64,000 bases of DNA from Athripsodes cinereus. Taxonomy: Eukaryota > Arthropoda > Insecta > Trichoptera > Leptoceridae. The stretch covers positions 1,984,001-2,048,000 of the forward strand of contig OX388313.1 of NCBI GenBank assembly GCA_947579605.1. Direction: 5' to 3'. The notes beneath the pieces are model-generated. The model saw only the letters and a list, made by a program, of their open reading frames with translations, made no database searches and had not been told where the DNA came from. Made by a program: the position numbers and the translations under genes. Below are positions 36,990 to 48,890 of the stretch, piece after piece; position 1 is the first letter of the stretch, and each line of letters begins with the position of its first letter.

Positions 36990-38724
36990 CTAGAAAAATC
37001 CAAAACAAAACAGAATTACTTTCATCATACTAAATAAGCGAAATCATAATAAAAATTGTTTTTTCTGTTCGTGATACAAAAATCGTTACTTATTTTGACA
37101 CTAACGGTTTGATTGTATAAACAAAATATTCTATACACACTTTGTAAGATTATTAGATCATTTAATTGATCTTTATAGATTTTAGATCATAAATTTAGTG
37201 GTATATAAGTTCCAATTTTTCAGTGTTGAAAGATTATATTTTTAAAGTCTGATAAATTGAGGAATAAAAAAGTAAAGCTCCATCATTCTTTTTTCAAAAA
37301 TGTTCTATTTTAAATCGATACAATGAAAATCGTTTTCTATCCTTAAGTAAATCAACTTAAAATTACTGATTTTTATGATACGTTTTAATGGGATGTATTC
37401 AGTATTGAATTTTTTAAGTAACAATGTACAGGTTAGTTGAAATAATTGCTGTTCAAAGTGGAATAAAATATTTTATTTATAAAAATGATATACTTTTTAT
37501 TTTTGTTTAACAGGAGGTTTGTGATGTTTTTCATATTTATTTTTAATACATAATATAAATTCGCTACGTTTCTTATTAAATGACATTTATAATTAAATTA
37601 AAAAAACTATTAAAACACTACAACAGTGAGAATTCTTAAAAATACATTTTGTTTTTTAATTTCTAATGTAAAACTAATGTACGTAAAAAACGATTTTTCA
37701 TGTTTATTAGCATTGGTTACTTTTGAGTAGACAATGTAATTAAAAATTTGCTTATTTTTTATGTCCTTTTTGAAACGGTTATTCCATTTGTGGAAGACGG
37801 CATGAATTTATTGTAACGGCAAATTTTGATATGCAATAATAAAACCATTAGGTATATTAATTTTTGTGTTGAATTGATAACTTTAAAATTATACCGGTAC
37901 TGTAATATGGAATCTTGTTTACTTTGTCAAAATTTGCACAACTAAACATAAGAAATCACTTTTTACAATATCTATCCTAATACGTCGACACTCATACATG
38001 TAAAAAAAACAAGGAAAACATTAAAGTTTTTCAGGTTAAAGGTTCAGGAAGCGGTGTCAGGATTTCAGAGAATTTCAGGAGGAAGAAATGAAAAATTTAA
38101 GCGCACATACAATTTTTCGATTATAAGAATAATCTAATTATAAAAACTAGGCGCTGAAAGTATAAATATATAATCTAAAAATATCTGTGATGTCACTAAA
38201 ACATTAACAATAATATATTCTAAATTATTTTCACAAATATTTTGTCTAAGACGTGATATAAATAAACAAATTAAAGTAAACAATTTAAATATTGAAATAA
38301 CTTTATTTAGTTTCACACACATAAAATTGATTATAATATTTAAAAGACAGATAATATTTTTGTTATTTATATTAAGATTAAAAGGTATAATTTTGATAAA
38401 TATTTCAATACAATATAAATATTAATTCAAAAAGCTTATCGATACGTTGATTAATAAAAATTCATAAATATAAGTAGTTAGTAAACATTTTGAATGTTAT
38501 AAATTTGTAATTTTTTAAAATCTCAATGTATAAAAGCTTTAGTAAATATTGGCATCGATAAAAATATGAAATATAGTTTTAAATGGACATATTAATGTAA
38601 TATTAGGTATTATTTAATTTTGATATGAATTTAATACAAATAACTAGAAAATAGAAAAACAAAGAGCGTTTATATTTTAACTGCATTTGGATGGCGTTAA
38701 CTATTCGGAGCGCTTTACAAACAA

Positions 38725-38880
38725 TTTTGTGGCTTGACCACTTGGGTCATATTCTCAAGGATGTTTTTGAGTAAGAGAAATCGGTGTGCATGTATGAGAA
38801 ACTGTATGAATGTGAAGGAAGCGAAAGAAGTATGAAACATGGCGTTATGTTCTCTTTGCTTCCCCACGCATAAAAGAAAA
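38725..38880 (+). mobile_element. LINE 3'-end remnant, relative of the copy at 4700
   Basis: The words TTGACCACTTGG, AAGGATG, TGCATGTATGAGAAACTGTA and GAATGTGAAGGAAGCGAAAG match the end of the LINE at 4700-5235. It is degraded, with no continuous frame. Confidence 0.75.
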
Positions 38881-39420
38881 AATATTGATTATTAAATAGT
38901 TGAATTCAGAACAAATAAAAAGACATTTATTTATCAATTTACATTAGAAAAAAAAGTTTAATACAATCATAGATAGATTCGATAATTGGTTTAATAAATT
39001 CCGTTATCCAATTAAGAAAGTTTAGTTAAAAAAAGACAATAAATGCTTTAGGTAAACATGATAGCTTTTTATTATAAAAAGGAAGCTTTTGCTATTTCAT
39101 TCTAGAAGCATGCAAATTGATCAAATAGAAAATACTGCAGTTGCAATTTGAATAAAAGCTGCAGGTAAAGGGATAATATATTAAAATAAAGGTTTGAATA
39201 ATATTATCTTTAATGGACGAATAGGTAGCTGACTAATTTCGAATTCAATTGCCAATCAATAAATAATAATTGGGACCAATTATTAATAAAACTCGAGTAG
39301 CTCGCTGCAGAAGAATATAAATTATTGCGGAAAAAGTAGGACACAGTCATTCGAAAGCTCCGTTAAAAGCTGATCCGTTAACGAGAAAGAAAATAAATTA
39401 TTTTTTTATTATGTGTTTAA

Positions 39421-39690
39421 ATGATCAGATCCCGAAGATTGGCATGGATTGGCCACGTCATTAGATCCGGAGAAGAAATGGCGACTAAAGGTATTCTGCA
39501 GGGTATACCCGAGGGCAGAAGACCGTTGGACAGACCAAGACAAAGATTGTTGGATAACATCAACCGAGATCTAGAGGAGATCAATGCTAAAGACGACTGG
39601 AGGTCCATTGCTCAAGATAGAAAGGCTTGGAGATCTATTGTTTCGGAGGCAAAGGTCCTTTCGGAGACAAGAGCTGTTCGGCCATCGGAA
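39421..39690 (+). mobile_element. LINE 3' end (family C), open C-terminal frame
   Basis: One uninterrupted frame encodes RRLAWIGHVIRSGEEM, ILQGIPEGRRPLDRPRQR, AKDDWRSIAQDRKAW and RAVRPSEV, a typical LINE C-terminus. It is 5'-truncated and then runs into unrelated sequence after GGAAGTAAGT. Only about 85 codons remain. It lies in the 5.4-kb intron. Confidence 0.85.
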
Positions 39691-42081
39691 GTAAGTAACT
39701 ATTTTTTCTATAAAAGAAATAAGGTATAAAAATACAATTCAAAAGGCGAGTTTATAGCAAAGGGGTGATTTCTTTCAAAAAACTACTCATTATTTTTGAA
39801 AATGTAACGCAAGTACCTAATAGTTATATTTTCAGTAGTAAATTGTCACTTTAGTATCCATCATAAAAAAATTAAATGTTAATTTGGAATTAGCTCAATC
39901 TGTGTGAATTGTGCATATATTTATTTGATACAAGTAGCTAATATCAGGAGTTAGCGCAAGTTGAGAGCTAAAATAATGAAAATATTAGGCTCTATTCGGC
40001 GATGAAAAATCTCGGGTTAGAAGAAATCGCGCCTCTGCGTTAAACTCGCCCTCTTTATATTGATTGTATGAATGTATTTTTATGTAAATTTACTTTTAAT
40101 CAATGAACAGTAAAGAATAAATAAAAAATGAAAATAAAAAATCGCTGATGGTTTCCTCTCCAGAAAAAGTTACGCAGTTAACGAAGTTAAATTGTTAATT
40201 CGTTAAATGATCGTTAAACGTTCATATACACTTTGAATTGCGGAGTTTTATAAATCGATAAAGTGAAATAAAAAATATGTATCAAAAATTTACGCCACCA
40301 TCCAAATGCATTAATGTTATGTGAATAATTGATGATTGAAAATCATATTCCATTAATTTCATTACTTTCTAAAATGGTTTCGAAAATTTCGAACGTTGAA
40401 ATTTCAAATACGTTTTTGGAAATTGTTTTTTATAATATTTAGTACATAATTAATTATTTTTGAAAGATTTAAATATTAAATTTGATAATTTATATTTAAT
40501 GTTAACAAATTAACTATAATCAATCTAAAAAGACTATTCTAATTATGATAATTTATTTGTGATTACAATATAATATAATAAATGGCCTAAGGCGTAAAAG
40601 TTTAAACGACGAAAAAATATGAATCAAAATTTGTAGATATAATAAATATATAATTAATTATTGTATAGTAAATAAAAAATAAAATAAAAGACACACAAAC
40701 AAACATTAATAAAGAAAATAATAATATACCTAAAAGTTCTAATTCTCAATCAAATTTAAGCATTTGTTTTTCAAATACATAGGAGCTGATATTTTTTTAC
40801 CTTTTATCACCCATTACGTTGAAGATCACCTAAAACTAAATTTACTAATAAAATCATAGAAGGTAATAATTTTTATAACTTTTTATAAAATAAGTAATAA
40901 ATAAAATGTTTTTCACAATAATTATTATTAATCTATTTCAATATAACAAATGCCTAATGACATAATAATAAGTAATAATATGTATTTAATTAAATTAAAA
41001 GACAAATATTAATAATAAATCTGTTAATTAATTAATTAATTAAACTTCTCCTCTAAATATTGATTAAATTAAAATAAATTACTTTACTCACTGTATATGT
41101 ATCGAGAGACTAAATGACTATTTTTTAAGACTCCATTTAAACATATCTGTTTTTCTAGAAAAAAATACACTGTTATACCACTACACCATAAATTTTAATT
41201 ATTGATATTAAATTTAATCAAAATCATTCTATGCATGATTTTAACACATTTTTTCATTGATATGTTTACAACATAATTGAATCTAAAAATCACAATATTT
41301 TTAATATAACATTTTCTTTACTATTTTTCTGAACTCTACTCACATAATTAAAAAAAAACAATTAGATTAATGATAAATTTAAAAAGTTGTTACAAAAATA
41401 TTTCACCTAATGTGTAATGATTTCTTCCAACTAAATTTCTCCTACCAGTCTGGGATTTTGAATGTATTTTTTCTTTGTTTCCTAACTATTTTGTTTCTAT
41501 CTAAATCACGTAAGAATTCTACCTTTTTAATTAACATTTAAAAATATTGGTATTTTAAAAGAATATAATATCTTTTCAACTACAATTTGTTTTGTACAAT
41601 AATTTGGTACAGAAAATTATAATTTGTAATAACATTTTTTGTTGAACATATAGTATTAAATAGGTTTAACAAGGAAATAACATCAAAAAATTATTACTGG
41701 AAATAACCTTCAGAAAAAAAAATCCTTAATATTATTTACAAAAATGAAATAATTGGAATGGAGCCACTTGCCAATAAATATTAGGTATTTAATTAACGGC
41801 TTGAAGGTAATATTTAAATCATGATGACATATAAAAAGTTTTTGGGTACGATATAAAAAAAAATAAAGGATATTTGTGTGGGAGTCTCGACAGTGGAAAA
41901 GAAGTTATTTGATGAAATTGGGAGTAATATTAAAATATCTTTACTCCAATATCTTAGCAACACGATAGTAAAGATCTGGGTTATGGGGTACAAGGTGTTA
42001 TCAATATAGTCCGAATTTGTCGTGGCAAAGAGTGGATGTTTAGAGCTGATGATGATGGTGAGATGGTAGGAGCAATGATGG

Positions 42082-42413
42082 TCATAGAAGTTGTGCAGGA
42101 AGATGCGCAGAAAGGTGAGCGGGAAGATGAGAGAATTGAGCCGGAAGATGGGTTGTCAATTGAGCTGGGAGTTGTACTGGCAACGGTGCGGCAAGTGGCG
42201 TAAGGAGAGCGCTATGGGCACCGAGTAAATCAGCTAAGCTTATCGGAGGAGCCCTTGTAGCAGGTCGCAAAGCTGCTAAAGTAGCAAGGGCACGCCTGTA
42301 AGCGGCGTGCGCCCCAGGGCCTCCGGTAGCGGCACCCAATAGCGCTCCGGGGGGTGGGTAAGGGGCATAACGTAGCGAAGGAGGCGGTGGTAGAGAAGCA
42401 CCCATTGACTCAC
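42082..42413 (-). CDS. Possible alternative C-terminus of the Rbp6-like protein (donor read-through)
   Basis: If the donor at 42413-42412 is not used, translation continues in the same frame for about 110 codons, starting GESMGASLPPPP and ending HLPAQLL then TGA. The predicted tail is Pro/Leu/Ala-rich with a run of imperfect LPAQL/HLPAHL repeats near the end. The stretch 42120-42440 is markedly GC-rich compared with the AT-rich DNA on both sides, and the frame is open throughout. This could be a real alternative last exon replacing the Ala/Tyr/Gly tail, or a GC-rich repeat patch in the intron. No domain is recognised, and no clear polyadenylation signal was picked out just downstream. Confidence 0.45.
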
Positions 42414-42498
42414 CGTATGCACCGCGACCTGCTGCTCTCGTCTTGGCGAGGTTCGCTGGTAACATCACTTCCTTTGGCTGCGCTTTCTTGCACTCGAC
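42414..42498 (-). CDS. Rbp6: Musashi-family RNA-binding protein (Rbp6-like), internal exon: end of RRM2 and linker
   Basis: Musashi/Rbp6 proteins bind U/AG-rich sites in mRNA 3'UTRs through two RRM domains and control translation, mainly in neural and stem cells. This 85-nt exon encodes 28 residues plus one base. It begins VECKKAQPKEVM, the strongly conserved last strand of Musashi RRM2, and continues LPANLAKTRAAGRGAY, a linker I associate with the insect Rbp6 branch rather than Drosophila msi. An acceptor (TTCCAG) precedes it in phase 0 at the same point where vertebrate Musashi exons join (before VECKK). A consensus donor GTGAGT follows in phase 1. The phase-1 end fits both the 33-nt exon at 36957-36989 and the C-terminal exon at 29225-29430. 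Upstream RRM exons were not found up to 64000. The family call is firm; Rbp6 versus msi rests on my memory of the linker. Confidence 0.9.
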
Positions 42499-42794
42499 CT
42501 GGAACAAAAAATAGAAAAAAATATTAGAAATAATGAAATATTATCACAGATCTCATATTTTTCAGACGACGGATGCAATTGAAAAATATTTGAAATAAAA
42601 ATTGTAGAGGTTTTTGAGGAAGAAATACCACAATTTATTTGAATAAAATTTCATTCGTGTCATTACGGCATCTCCTACAAATAAGGTAGCTAGCTTTATG
42701 GTGGGTAGTGTAACTTACCGCTGATTTGAAAGCCTGCCTCATATTATAGGGCATTCGAAAATTTACAGAAAAGATTAAAAGACTCAATTGATTA

Positions 42795-42914
42795 ATGGCC
42801 GGTTTCAATAACCTATCTATCCGTGACTGTCGAATGAAATCTATTATTTAAAATATAGAACACAATAGATTTCAATCGACAGTAGCAGATAGATAGATTA
42901 TTGAAACCGGCCAT
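42795..42914. mobile_element. 120-bp MITE-like inverted repeat
   Basis: ATGGCCGGTTTCAATAA at the left and TTATTGAAACCGGCCAT at the right are the ends of two ~52-bp arms. The arms also share TATCTATC, ACTGTCGA and TGAAATCTATT with small mismatches, separated by a short AT spacer. It lies 300 bp upstream of the 42414-42498 exon, inside the intron. Confidence 0.9.
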
Positions 42915-43705
42915 AAGTCATCATCAAACGACAAGTTAATAAGGTAGGTATTCTGTTAATAAAGCATCAATTATGACATAAAGGCGGCACTTTCCCATTT
43001 TTCCTTCTAAAGTGCGTATTAGTTGACTAGTACATAATACCTACCTAATAATATTATATGTTCCTGCAACGAGTTGACATTTTCATAATTAATGAAACAA
43101 ATTAAAGAGCCTACACAGTGAGCTCAAATTTCTTATCATTTACACGTTTCATTAGATATAAGACACATTGATAAATTAGCTCGATACCGCAACGTAGAAA
43201 CGAGAGAGAGTAGGAGATAGAACAGAAAGGAGAAAAGAACTGGTAGGTAGATATCAAATATTTGAGAAAAAAAAATAGCAACTTGATATTGAAATTTTGG
43301 AACACGGAAGTATAGGTACTGTGATTAAAACCGAATTTGGGGATGGGGACGTTTTTGGTCTTAACAATTATTGTGTGATTACATCTCAAAATTACAGACC
43401 ATGCCACATTTGTTGGAGTGTCTCTTATGCCCTGTCACATGCACTACGGAGGATATTTTTGAAGCATCTCTACATATTGTGCGTTTTGCATAGATTTTTT
43501 CTGGGTTTCGACACGATAAATTAATAAATAAAAAGATCTCCGCTTCTTCATATACAAGGTTTTCGACGACTTGAATAGTTGTTTTTCCTTAGTTTTTTTT
43601 AGATTAGCTTAGAACTTAGAAAAAAAAGAATAACTTAGAAAACCAGATCATGTTTTTCTTGTCTTTTTTTATAAATTTGTAAAAACACCGGTATACTTGT
43701 TATTA

Positions 43706-43878
43706 GAGTTCGTCGGTAGCCTGGAGGTAGAGTCTCGGCCTCTTGAACAAGGGGTCCGCGGTTCGATCCCAGGTGCCGGCAAACTCCCATTTCACGACAC
43801 AAGCTTTTAGCTTACTGTGAAAGGTGTATAAGGTTGTATTTGGGTTAATAACAAAACCCAGATAAATAAAAAAAATCT
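43706..43878 (+). mobile_element. tRNA-derived SINE (family 1), copy A
   Basis: The tRNA-like head AGTTCGTCGGTAGCCTGG contains an A-box-like TAGCCTGGAGG (about 43717-43727) and a perfect B box GGTTCGATCCC (43760-43770). It is followed by a body with CACGACACAAGCTTTTAGC and a tail ending in ATAAATAAAAAA. It lies about 1.2 kb upstream of an Rbp6-like exon, in the upstream intron. Confidence 0.88.
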
Positions 43879-45426
43879 GCAAATTTCATTGGTCAAATAT
43901 TGATGTAATGTACTTTTTTGTAATATGTGCCAAATGACTGTTTGTTTTGCTTGGTTAATAAATAAAATAAAATAAATAACAAACCATTATCATAACAACG
44001 TCACTAGTGTTGAAAAATATCAGTGATTGTTATTTTGTCAATCATCTGATTGGCAATGGGCGGGATAAGATTGGAGTGACAGAGACAGCCGTCGCCCGTA
44101 TAAGTGATTTTAGGGCATAAACAATACGATGAGTACTTGAATACTAATTTCATCTTCTGTTTCACTGCTACTTAGCCATTAGTTACCAGCAAAGATTATA
44201 ATTAGTAGAAATAAAACGGATATATCTGGTGGCAACAATGCGGCTAACGGTTTATTCGGGATCATTAGTAGAATCCTACTAGCTACTTGATAGGTATGTA
44301 GAAATTATATTCCAAAAAAAATATGAAAAAATGCCACCTTTTATTTATTTATTCTTAAACAGAAAATACAAACAAACAAAGAGATCAACATTATGGAATT
44401 TATTGCTCCACTAGATTAAGGTTTGTTCTGGGGCAATGCGTACTTAATGATTTTTATCGATGGAGTGAGTCGTCATCGAACATCATTTTTTTTAATTGGA
44501 TAATTATGTCTACTCGCACTTTTTAACACTGTTTAATTTCATGAAAAAACTCTCGTAATCGAGTGAATTTTCATTTAATAACATTAAAACATCGTAAATA
44601 TTTATTCTCAAAGGATTTAAAATGCTTTTAATCGCTCGCTTATACAACAATATAGTTATTCTTTTCTGCAAACGATAACTCTCTTTATAAATTTAAAACG
44701 TCGTTTAGATGATCGAACACATTATTTCTGCTGAATATCTGGCCATACGGTTTACAAAGAACCTCACCAGTCATAGGATAATCTTTGTTTGGTATTCGGG
44801 AATACCAGTATACGATTCCTCAGTAATATTATCAGTTTAAACTCATTATTAGTATGAGATGTGCTTTATACCCGAGTGATATTTTCTAATTTATTAATAT
44901 GTAGTTTACACATTTCACGCAATATTTTCAAAGCTACCAAATGTTCCAGATCCCAAGTATCTACATTTTCTTCATTTAACCACTAGTTAATCCTTACAGC
45001 CTACTCCGAAAGGGAAACGAAATGATGGTAGAACGTGTGCATTAATCGTATATATTCTCTTTCACCACAGGTGACAAGTTAATAAATGATTCGAAATCCA
45101 CGCAATCGCAAGGAAGTTCACTTAATTGGTATATGTGAAATTGTTACAGATGTTATTAAGATATTAAGAATTCGGAGTGGAGATTATTGTAGGAAGTTAC
45201 TGATATGTAGGTATGTGCGTAGCATAGCTTTTGAAATGATAAAAAAGTTACCTACCCTTAAAATCAATACAATTTGGGTTAGTTGGAATAAACCTTTGCG
45301 ATAAACAGACTAGCCCTCTGTTTGCTGATTTTATTTAATACCTATGAATGTATTTTTCTAAGAAATTGTTTAGAAAGAATTAATAAACGCATAAAATAAT
45401 AATATATTATGTGCCTAGTGCATTGC

Positions 45427-45617
45427 CGTCTGCAGGGGTTCCGTCGGCCCGGGCGTCCCTCTTTCACAATACACCGTTCCTATGACAACGATATCAGAGC
45501 GCAAGGAATGTCGTGGAAAGAGGTGACGCAATTGGCACAGAGACGCTCTGAATGGAGGAGGTTGGTTTCTGCCCTGTGCTCCCGAGAGGAGCGTTGAGGG
45601 CGATGATGATGATGATG
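45427..45617 (+). mobile_element. RTE-like LINE 3' end with 10-bp target duplication and (GAT)n tail
   Basis: It is flanked by AGTGCATTGC (45417-45426 and 45618-45627). The frame gives FRRPGRPSFTIH, MSWKEVTQLAQRRSEWRRLV and SALCSREER-stop, then a (GAT)n tail. It is almost the same sequence as the inverted copy at 48573-48890. The short trinucleotide tail is characteristic of RTE-type LINEs, hence the tentative clade. Confidence 0.88.
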
Positions 45618-45789
45618 AGTGCATTGCATGTTTGAGTACGACGTGGGTATTTGAGACTTGAATTATTATCATTTGATCTTGACCAATGTTCTACTAATAT
45701 AACTACAACAATTGAGCTTGTGGCAATGCGTCGCTTCTAGGATATTGAAATTATGGATACTGTCAATTTTAATGTGAGATGATTTAGTC

Positions 45790-46315
45790 TGTAGGTTGTG
45801 TTTATCTCTCATTGGAGTATATTTATTGCTCTTATTGAAGTGAAATTATGTAGATTATTCTTTTATCTCCCGGCACAATATGTATAGTGAGGGTAGTCGC
45901 GGTGTAGGAAGGCGGCAGATGTCCTGGCTGAGAAATATCCGAGAGTGAACCGGAGCTCGGAGGGTGGAAGAGCTGTTCCGGCTGGCACAGGACAGAGAGG
46001 CCTACGCCAGGGTGATAGCCGACGTCGGGGGGACCTGACATGGCACATTGAGAAGAAGATTCTTTTACACTGAGATGATTTCGTTATCAGTCAGTTTTTT
46101 TATTCTAACTGGATAATGTATTTATTCTAAAGGGAGTATATTTTTCTTCTAAATGGAATATGTTTTCCTTCTGATTGGAATATGTTTGTCTTCTTGTTGT
46201 AGTATGTTTTTAATCATATTAGAATATGTTTTTATTCTTAATGGAATAGAGTATATTTGTATCCATACTAGAATATATTTTAATTCTTGTTGGAGTATAT
46301 TCAATTTTTATCGCA
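45790..46315 (+). repeat. 22-bp tandem array, interrupted by a LINE
   Basis: Degenerate units such as TTTTCCTTCTGATTGGAATATG and variants ending GGAATATG, GGAGTATA or AGAATATA repeat about ten times between 46098 and 46305. Two or three more units lie left of the LINE (45795-45845). One 27-bp unit breaks the period near 46245. No similar array is seen elsewhere in the window. Confidence 0.8.
45866..46058 (+). mobile_element. LINE 3'-end insertion (family B) with 9-bp target duplication
   Basis: The 193-bp insert encodes GVGRRQMSWLRN, then ELFRLAQDREAYARVIAD and DVGGT-stop. It is flanked by ATTCTTTTA (45857-45865 and 46059-46067). It splits the 22-bp tandem array at 45790-46315. Confidence 0.85.
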
Positions 46316-47113
46316 CAAGTCTAACAATCTTGAAAGGGTAATAAGAATTTCAGAAATCTGGAATCTACCGATAGATATTCGGGAACTAATTAAATCCAGT
46401 AATATATGCTCATTTAATGAAAAATAAAACTACATAGCCAATTCAAATTCTTACAATAAGATAATGTACAAAAAAGTTTAGTAGTGACAAAATAAAAAAC
46501 CTGAAAGACAGTTTTTGACGTTTGTAAAAAATATCTACACAACGCCACAATATTATTTCTCTTATGTCCTTTGATAATAAACATAAATATTTTTTGCCGA
46601 CATTAATAATATGCCATCGCGGACAACTTTGACAGTAGTAAATTAAAAAGCGACAATATTATAATATTATTATTATGTAGGTAGTCATGTTTATACATAA
46701 TATAATACACATCTTATTGTTTAATATATATTTGAATAATTCCTGCTATTTTTTTTAACGTATTATCATGCTATCTGTATAATCTTAAAAGTTTTTATTG
46801 TTTAAAATTACTTCAAAAGAAACGGATATAATACGTAGGTATTTATTATTACTTTATTGTTCATCTTGCTTTGATGTCTCTGAATCTGAAAATCTTTGTC
46901 CTCGTATTTTTAATATCTTGTACCTATGTATATTATCTTTTCAACAGCTTGCTTTTGAAGCTTTTTATGTACGTCATTTTTATCTTTTAATCAAAGTATT
47001 TTTATTGTGTCCTGATTATGAATTATAAATAAAAATATGGATAAATACTATCTGGGAACTACCAAATAAGGTGATGTTGTTCTTCCTAAGCCTTGTATGA
47101 GTTTCATATTTAA

Positions 47114-47272
47114 AGTTCGTCGATAGCCTGGAGGTAGAGTCTCGGTCTTATAAACAAGGGGTCTGCGGTTCGATCCCAGGTACCGGCAAACTCCCCTTTC
47201 ACGACACAAGCTTTTAGCTTACTGTAAAAGGTGTATAAGGTTGTATTTGGGTTTATAACAAAACCCAGATAC
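47114..47272 (+). mobile_element. tRNA-derived SINE (family 1), copy B
   Basis: Nearly the same sequence as the copy at 43706, with few substitutions in the head (for example GATAGCCTGGAGG) and the same body and AACAAAACCCAGATA end. The B box GGTTCGATCCC is intact. Confidence 0.88.
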
Positions 47273-47762
47273 CTATATCTTTTTTTAAAAAAAAAATCGG
47301 GATAAACTTATGTAGGTATTTTATCAAACAATAAAATTGTAATCATTATAATATATATTATGGAAATAATCTTCATCAATTCAAGCGAATCTGTATTAAT
47401 TCAGTCATCGTTTTCTACAATATTCCTAATGCTACAATAATATTATTTATTATTGTCATAGGAACAACGTATTGTGGAAAAAATACGGAAATTAATGTGT
47501 ACATGACAAACTTTTATTGGAAATTAAAGAAAAAGTAACCATATAATCCAACTCAATTTTGTCGGCTGACGTCATAGACATATTAATAGACTTGCAGCGC
47601 GGTACATTTCTTCGGATTGTTTATGATCCAAAATCGATGTCCTCCGAGCACTAGCAATGTATTGTCTTACAACCAACGTCAGTTTAAAACTGGATGCAAA
47701 ATTTAATCGGCCGCATGACCGATTTTTTCTTTGAATTACCGATCTAGTATATCTTTAGCTGA

Positions 47763-47794
47763 CGTCCCGGAAAGTAAACGCACTTTCCGGGACG
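47763..47794. repeat. Perfect 13-bp GC-rich hairpin
   Basis: CGTCCCGGAAAGT, a 6-nt loop, then ACTTTCCGGGACG. No T run follows and no element around it was recognised. Confidence 0.9.
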
Positions 47795-48572
47795 ACTGCC
47801 TAAAAACTAGCCTTTCCATTCAGGCCATCTCTATTCATCTCATTCCATTAACGATATAATATTTCGATAGTCCAAATATTTGAAACTAAGCCCTTTCCGT
47901 ATTTTTTTACCTACATATTTTTTTATGTATGAACAATTATTTGCAAATAAAGAACGAAAATGAAAACAAAAAACAACATGTACGAGTTTTTTTGTTATTT
48001 TTTGGCGACATATTATTAAGTTAAGTACGTAAAAACATAGGTAGGTATGAAATACTTCCTACATTTTCAGTGAAAGTATAATACTGAATGAGTATGTCTG
48101 TATGGGAGTTGTCAAAGACAATAGAAATGAAGACAAACAACCAGTAGTCATCAGTAGTAGATAGAAATACGTAGAATTTTATGTATCAGGGTAGCAGTAA
48201 TGAAACAAACTGTTAGAATAATGTAACACGAACACATCCATCTAGCTATTGTATGCGTGTCTCTGTATTACCAGCTATCTACTTTTTACTCTCTCATTTT
48301 CTTCTGTTTCCCTAATACAAATAAAAATATACGCACACAGGAAAAATGAGGTTTTTACTAAAATAAACCTTTTTTGAGAAATATAAATAAACATTCTGAT
48401 ATTCTAATGATTAAATAATTTATTATTTTTATGATAATCTTTATTCTTAAATTTGAAGTGTTATTATAATTCCAAACATTATTCGGGAATAATATCTTCT
48501 AAACGTCTTAATTTTCTTAAAATACGAATGTATTCTACTTTAAAATTTTAGAAATTCCGAAAATAATAATAA

Positions 48573-48890
48573 TCATCATCATCATCGCCCTCAACGCTCC
48601 TCTCGGGAGCACAGGGCAGAAACCAGCCTCCTCCATTCAGAGCGTCTCTGTGCCAATTGCGTCACCTCTTCCCACGACATTCCTTGCGCTCTGATATCGT
48701 TGTCATAGGAACGGTGTATTGTGAAAGAGGGACGCCCGGGCCTACGGAACCTCTGCGGACGGAAGAACAGTGCTCTTTTTGGCTAACTATCATTGGGCAT
48801 TCTCAAAACATGTCCCAGCCAGGACCATCGTCTCTCTTGTATTATGGAGATTACAGGTCTCTGCTGGGTGCGCCGGCGCACAGCATCATT
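48573..48890 (-). mobile_element. RTE-like LINE 3' end, inverted copy
   Basis: Reverse complement of the insert at 45427, about 190 bp shared with only a few differences. It extends ~120 bp further 5' (to about 48890) into LINE sequence reading as a GHILRM-like region. The tail on the minus strand is GATGATGATGAT followed by TTATTATT. An AATAATA word flanks both ends but is too weak to call a target duplication. Confidence 0.85.

Larger units (their letters stand above)
36990..42413 (-). other. Intron of the Rbp6-like gene (5.4 kb)
   Basis: The intron runs from donor GTGAGT to acceptor TTTTTCTAG. It starts with the GC-rich open frame described separately and is otherwise very AT-rich. It contains LINE 3'-end remnants at 38725-38880 and 39421-39690, both on the plus strand and so antisense to the gene. 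A short fragment of the scattered ~265-bp repeat is near 37780. Between 40000 and 42000 I see only AT-rich sequence with short tandem TAA/TTAA runs and no conserved coding signal. Confidence 0.75.

Noticed and set aside
36776..37003. 75-codon minus-strand frame overlapping the microexon
   Set aside because: It is in a different frame from the Rbp6-like exons and ignores the acceptor and donor; the splice-compatible frame is the 33-nt exon.
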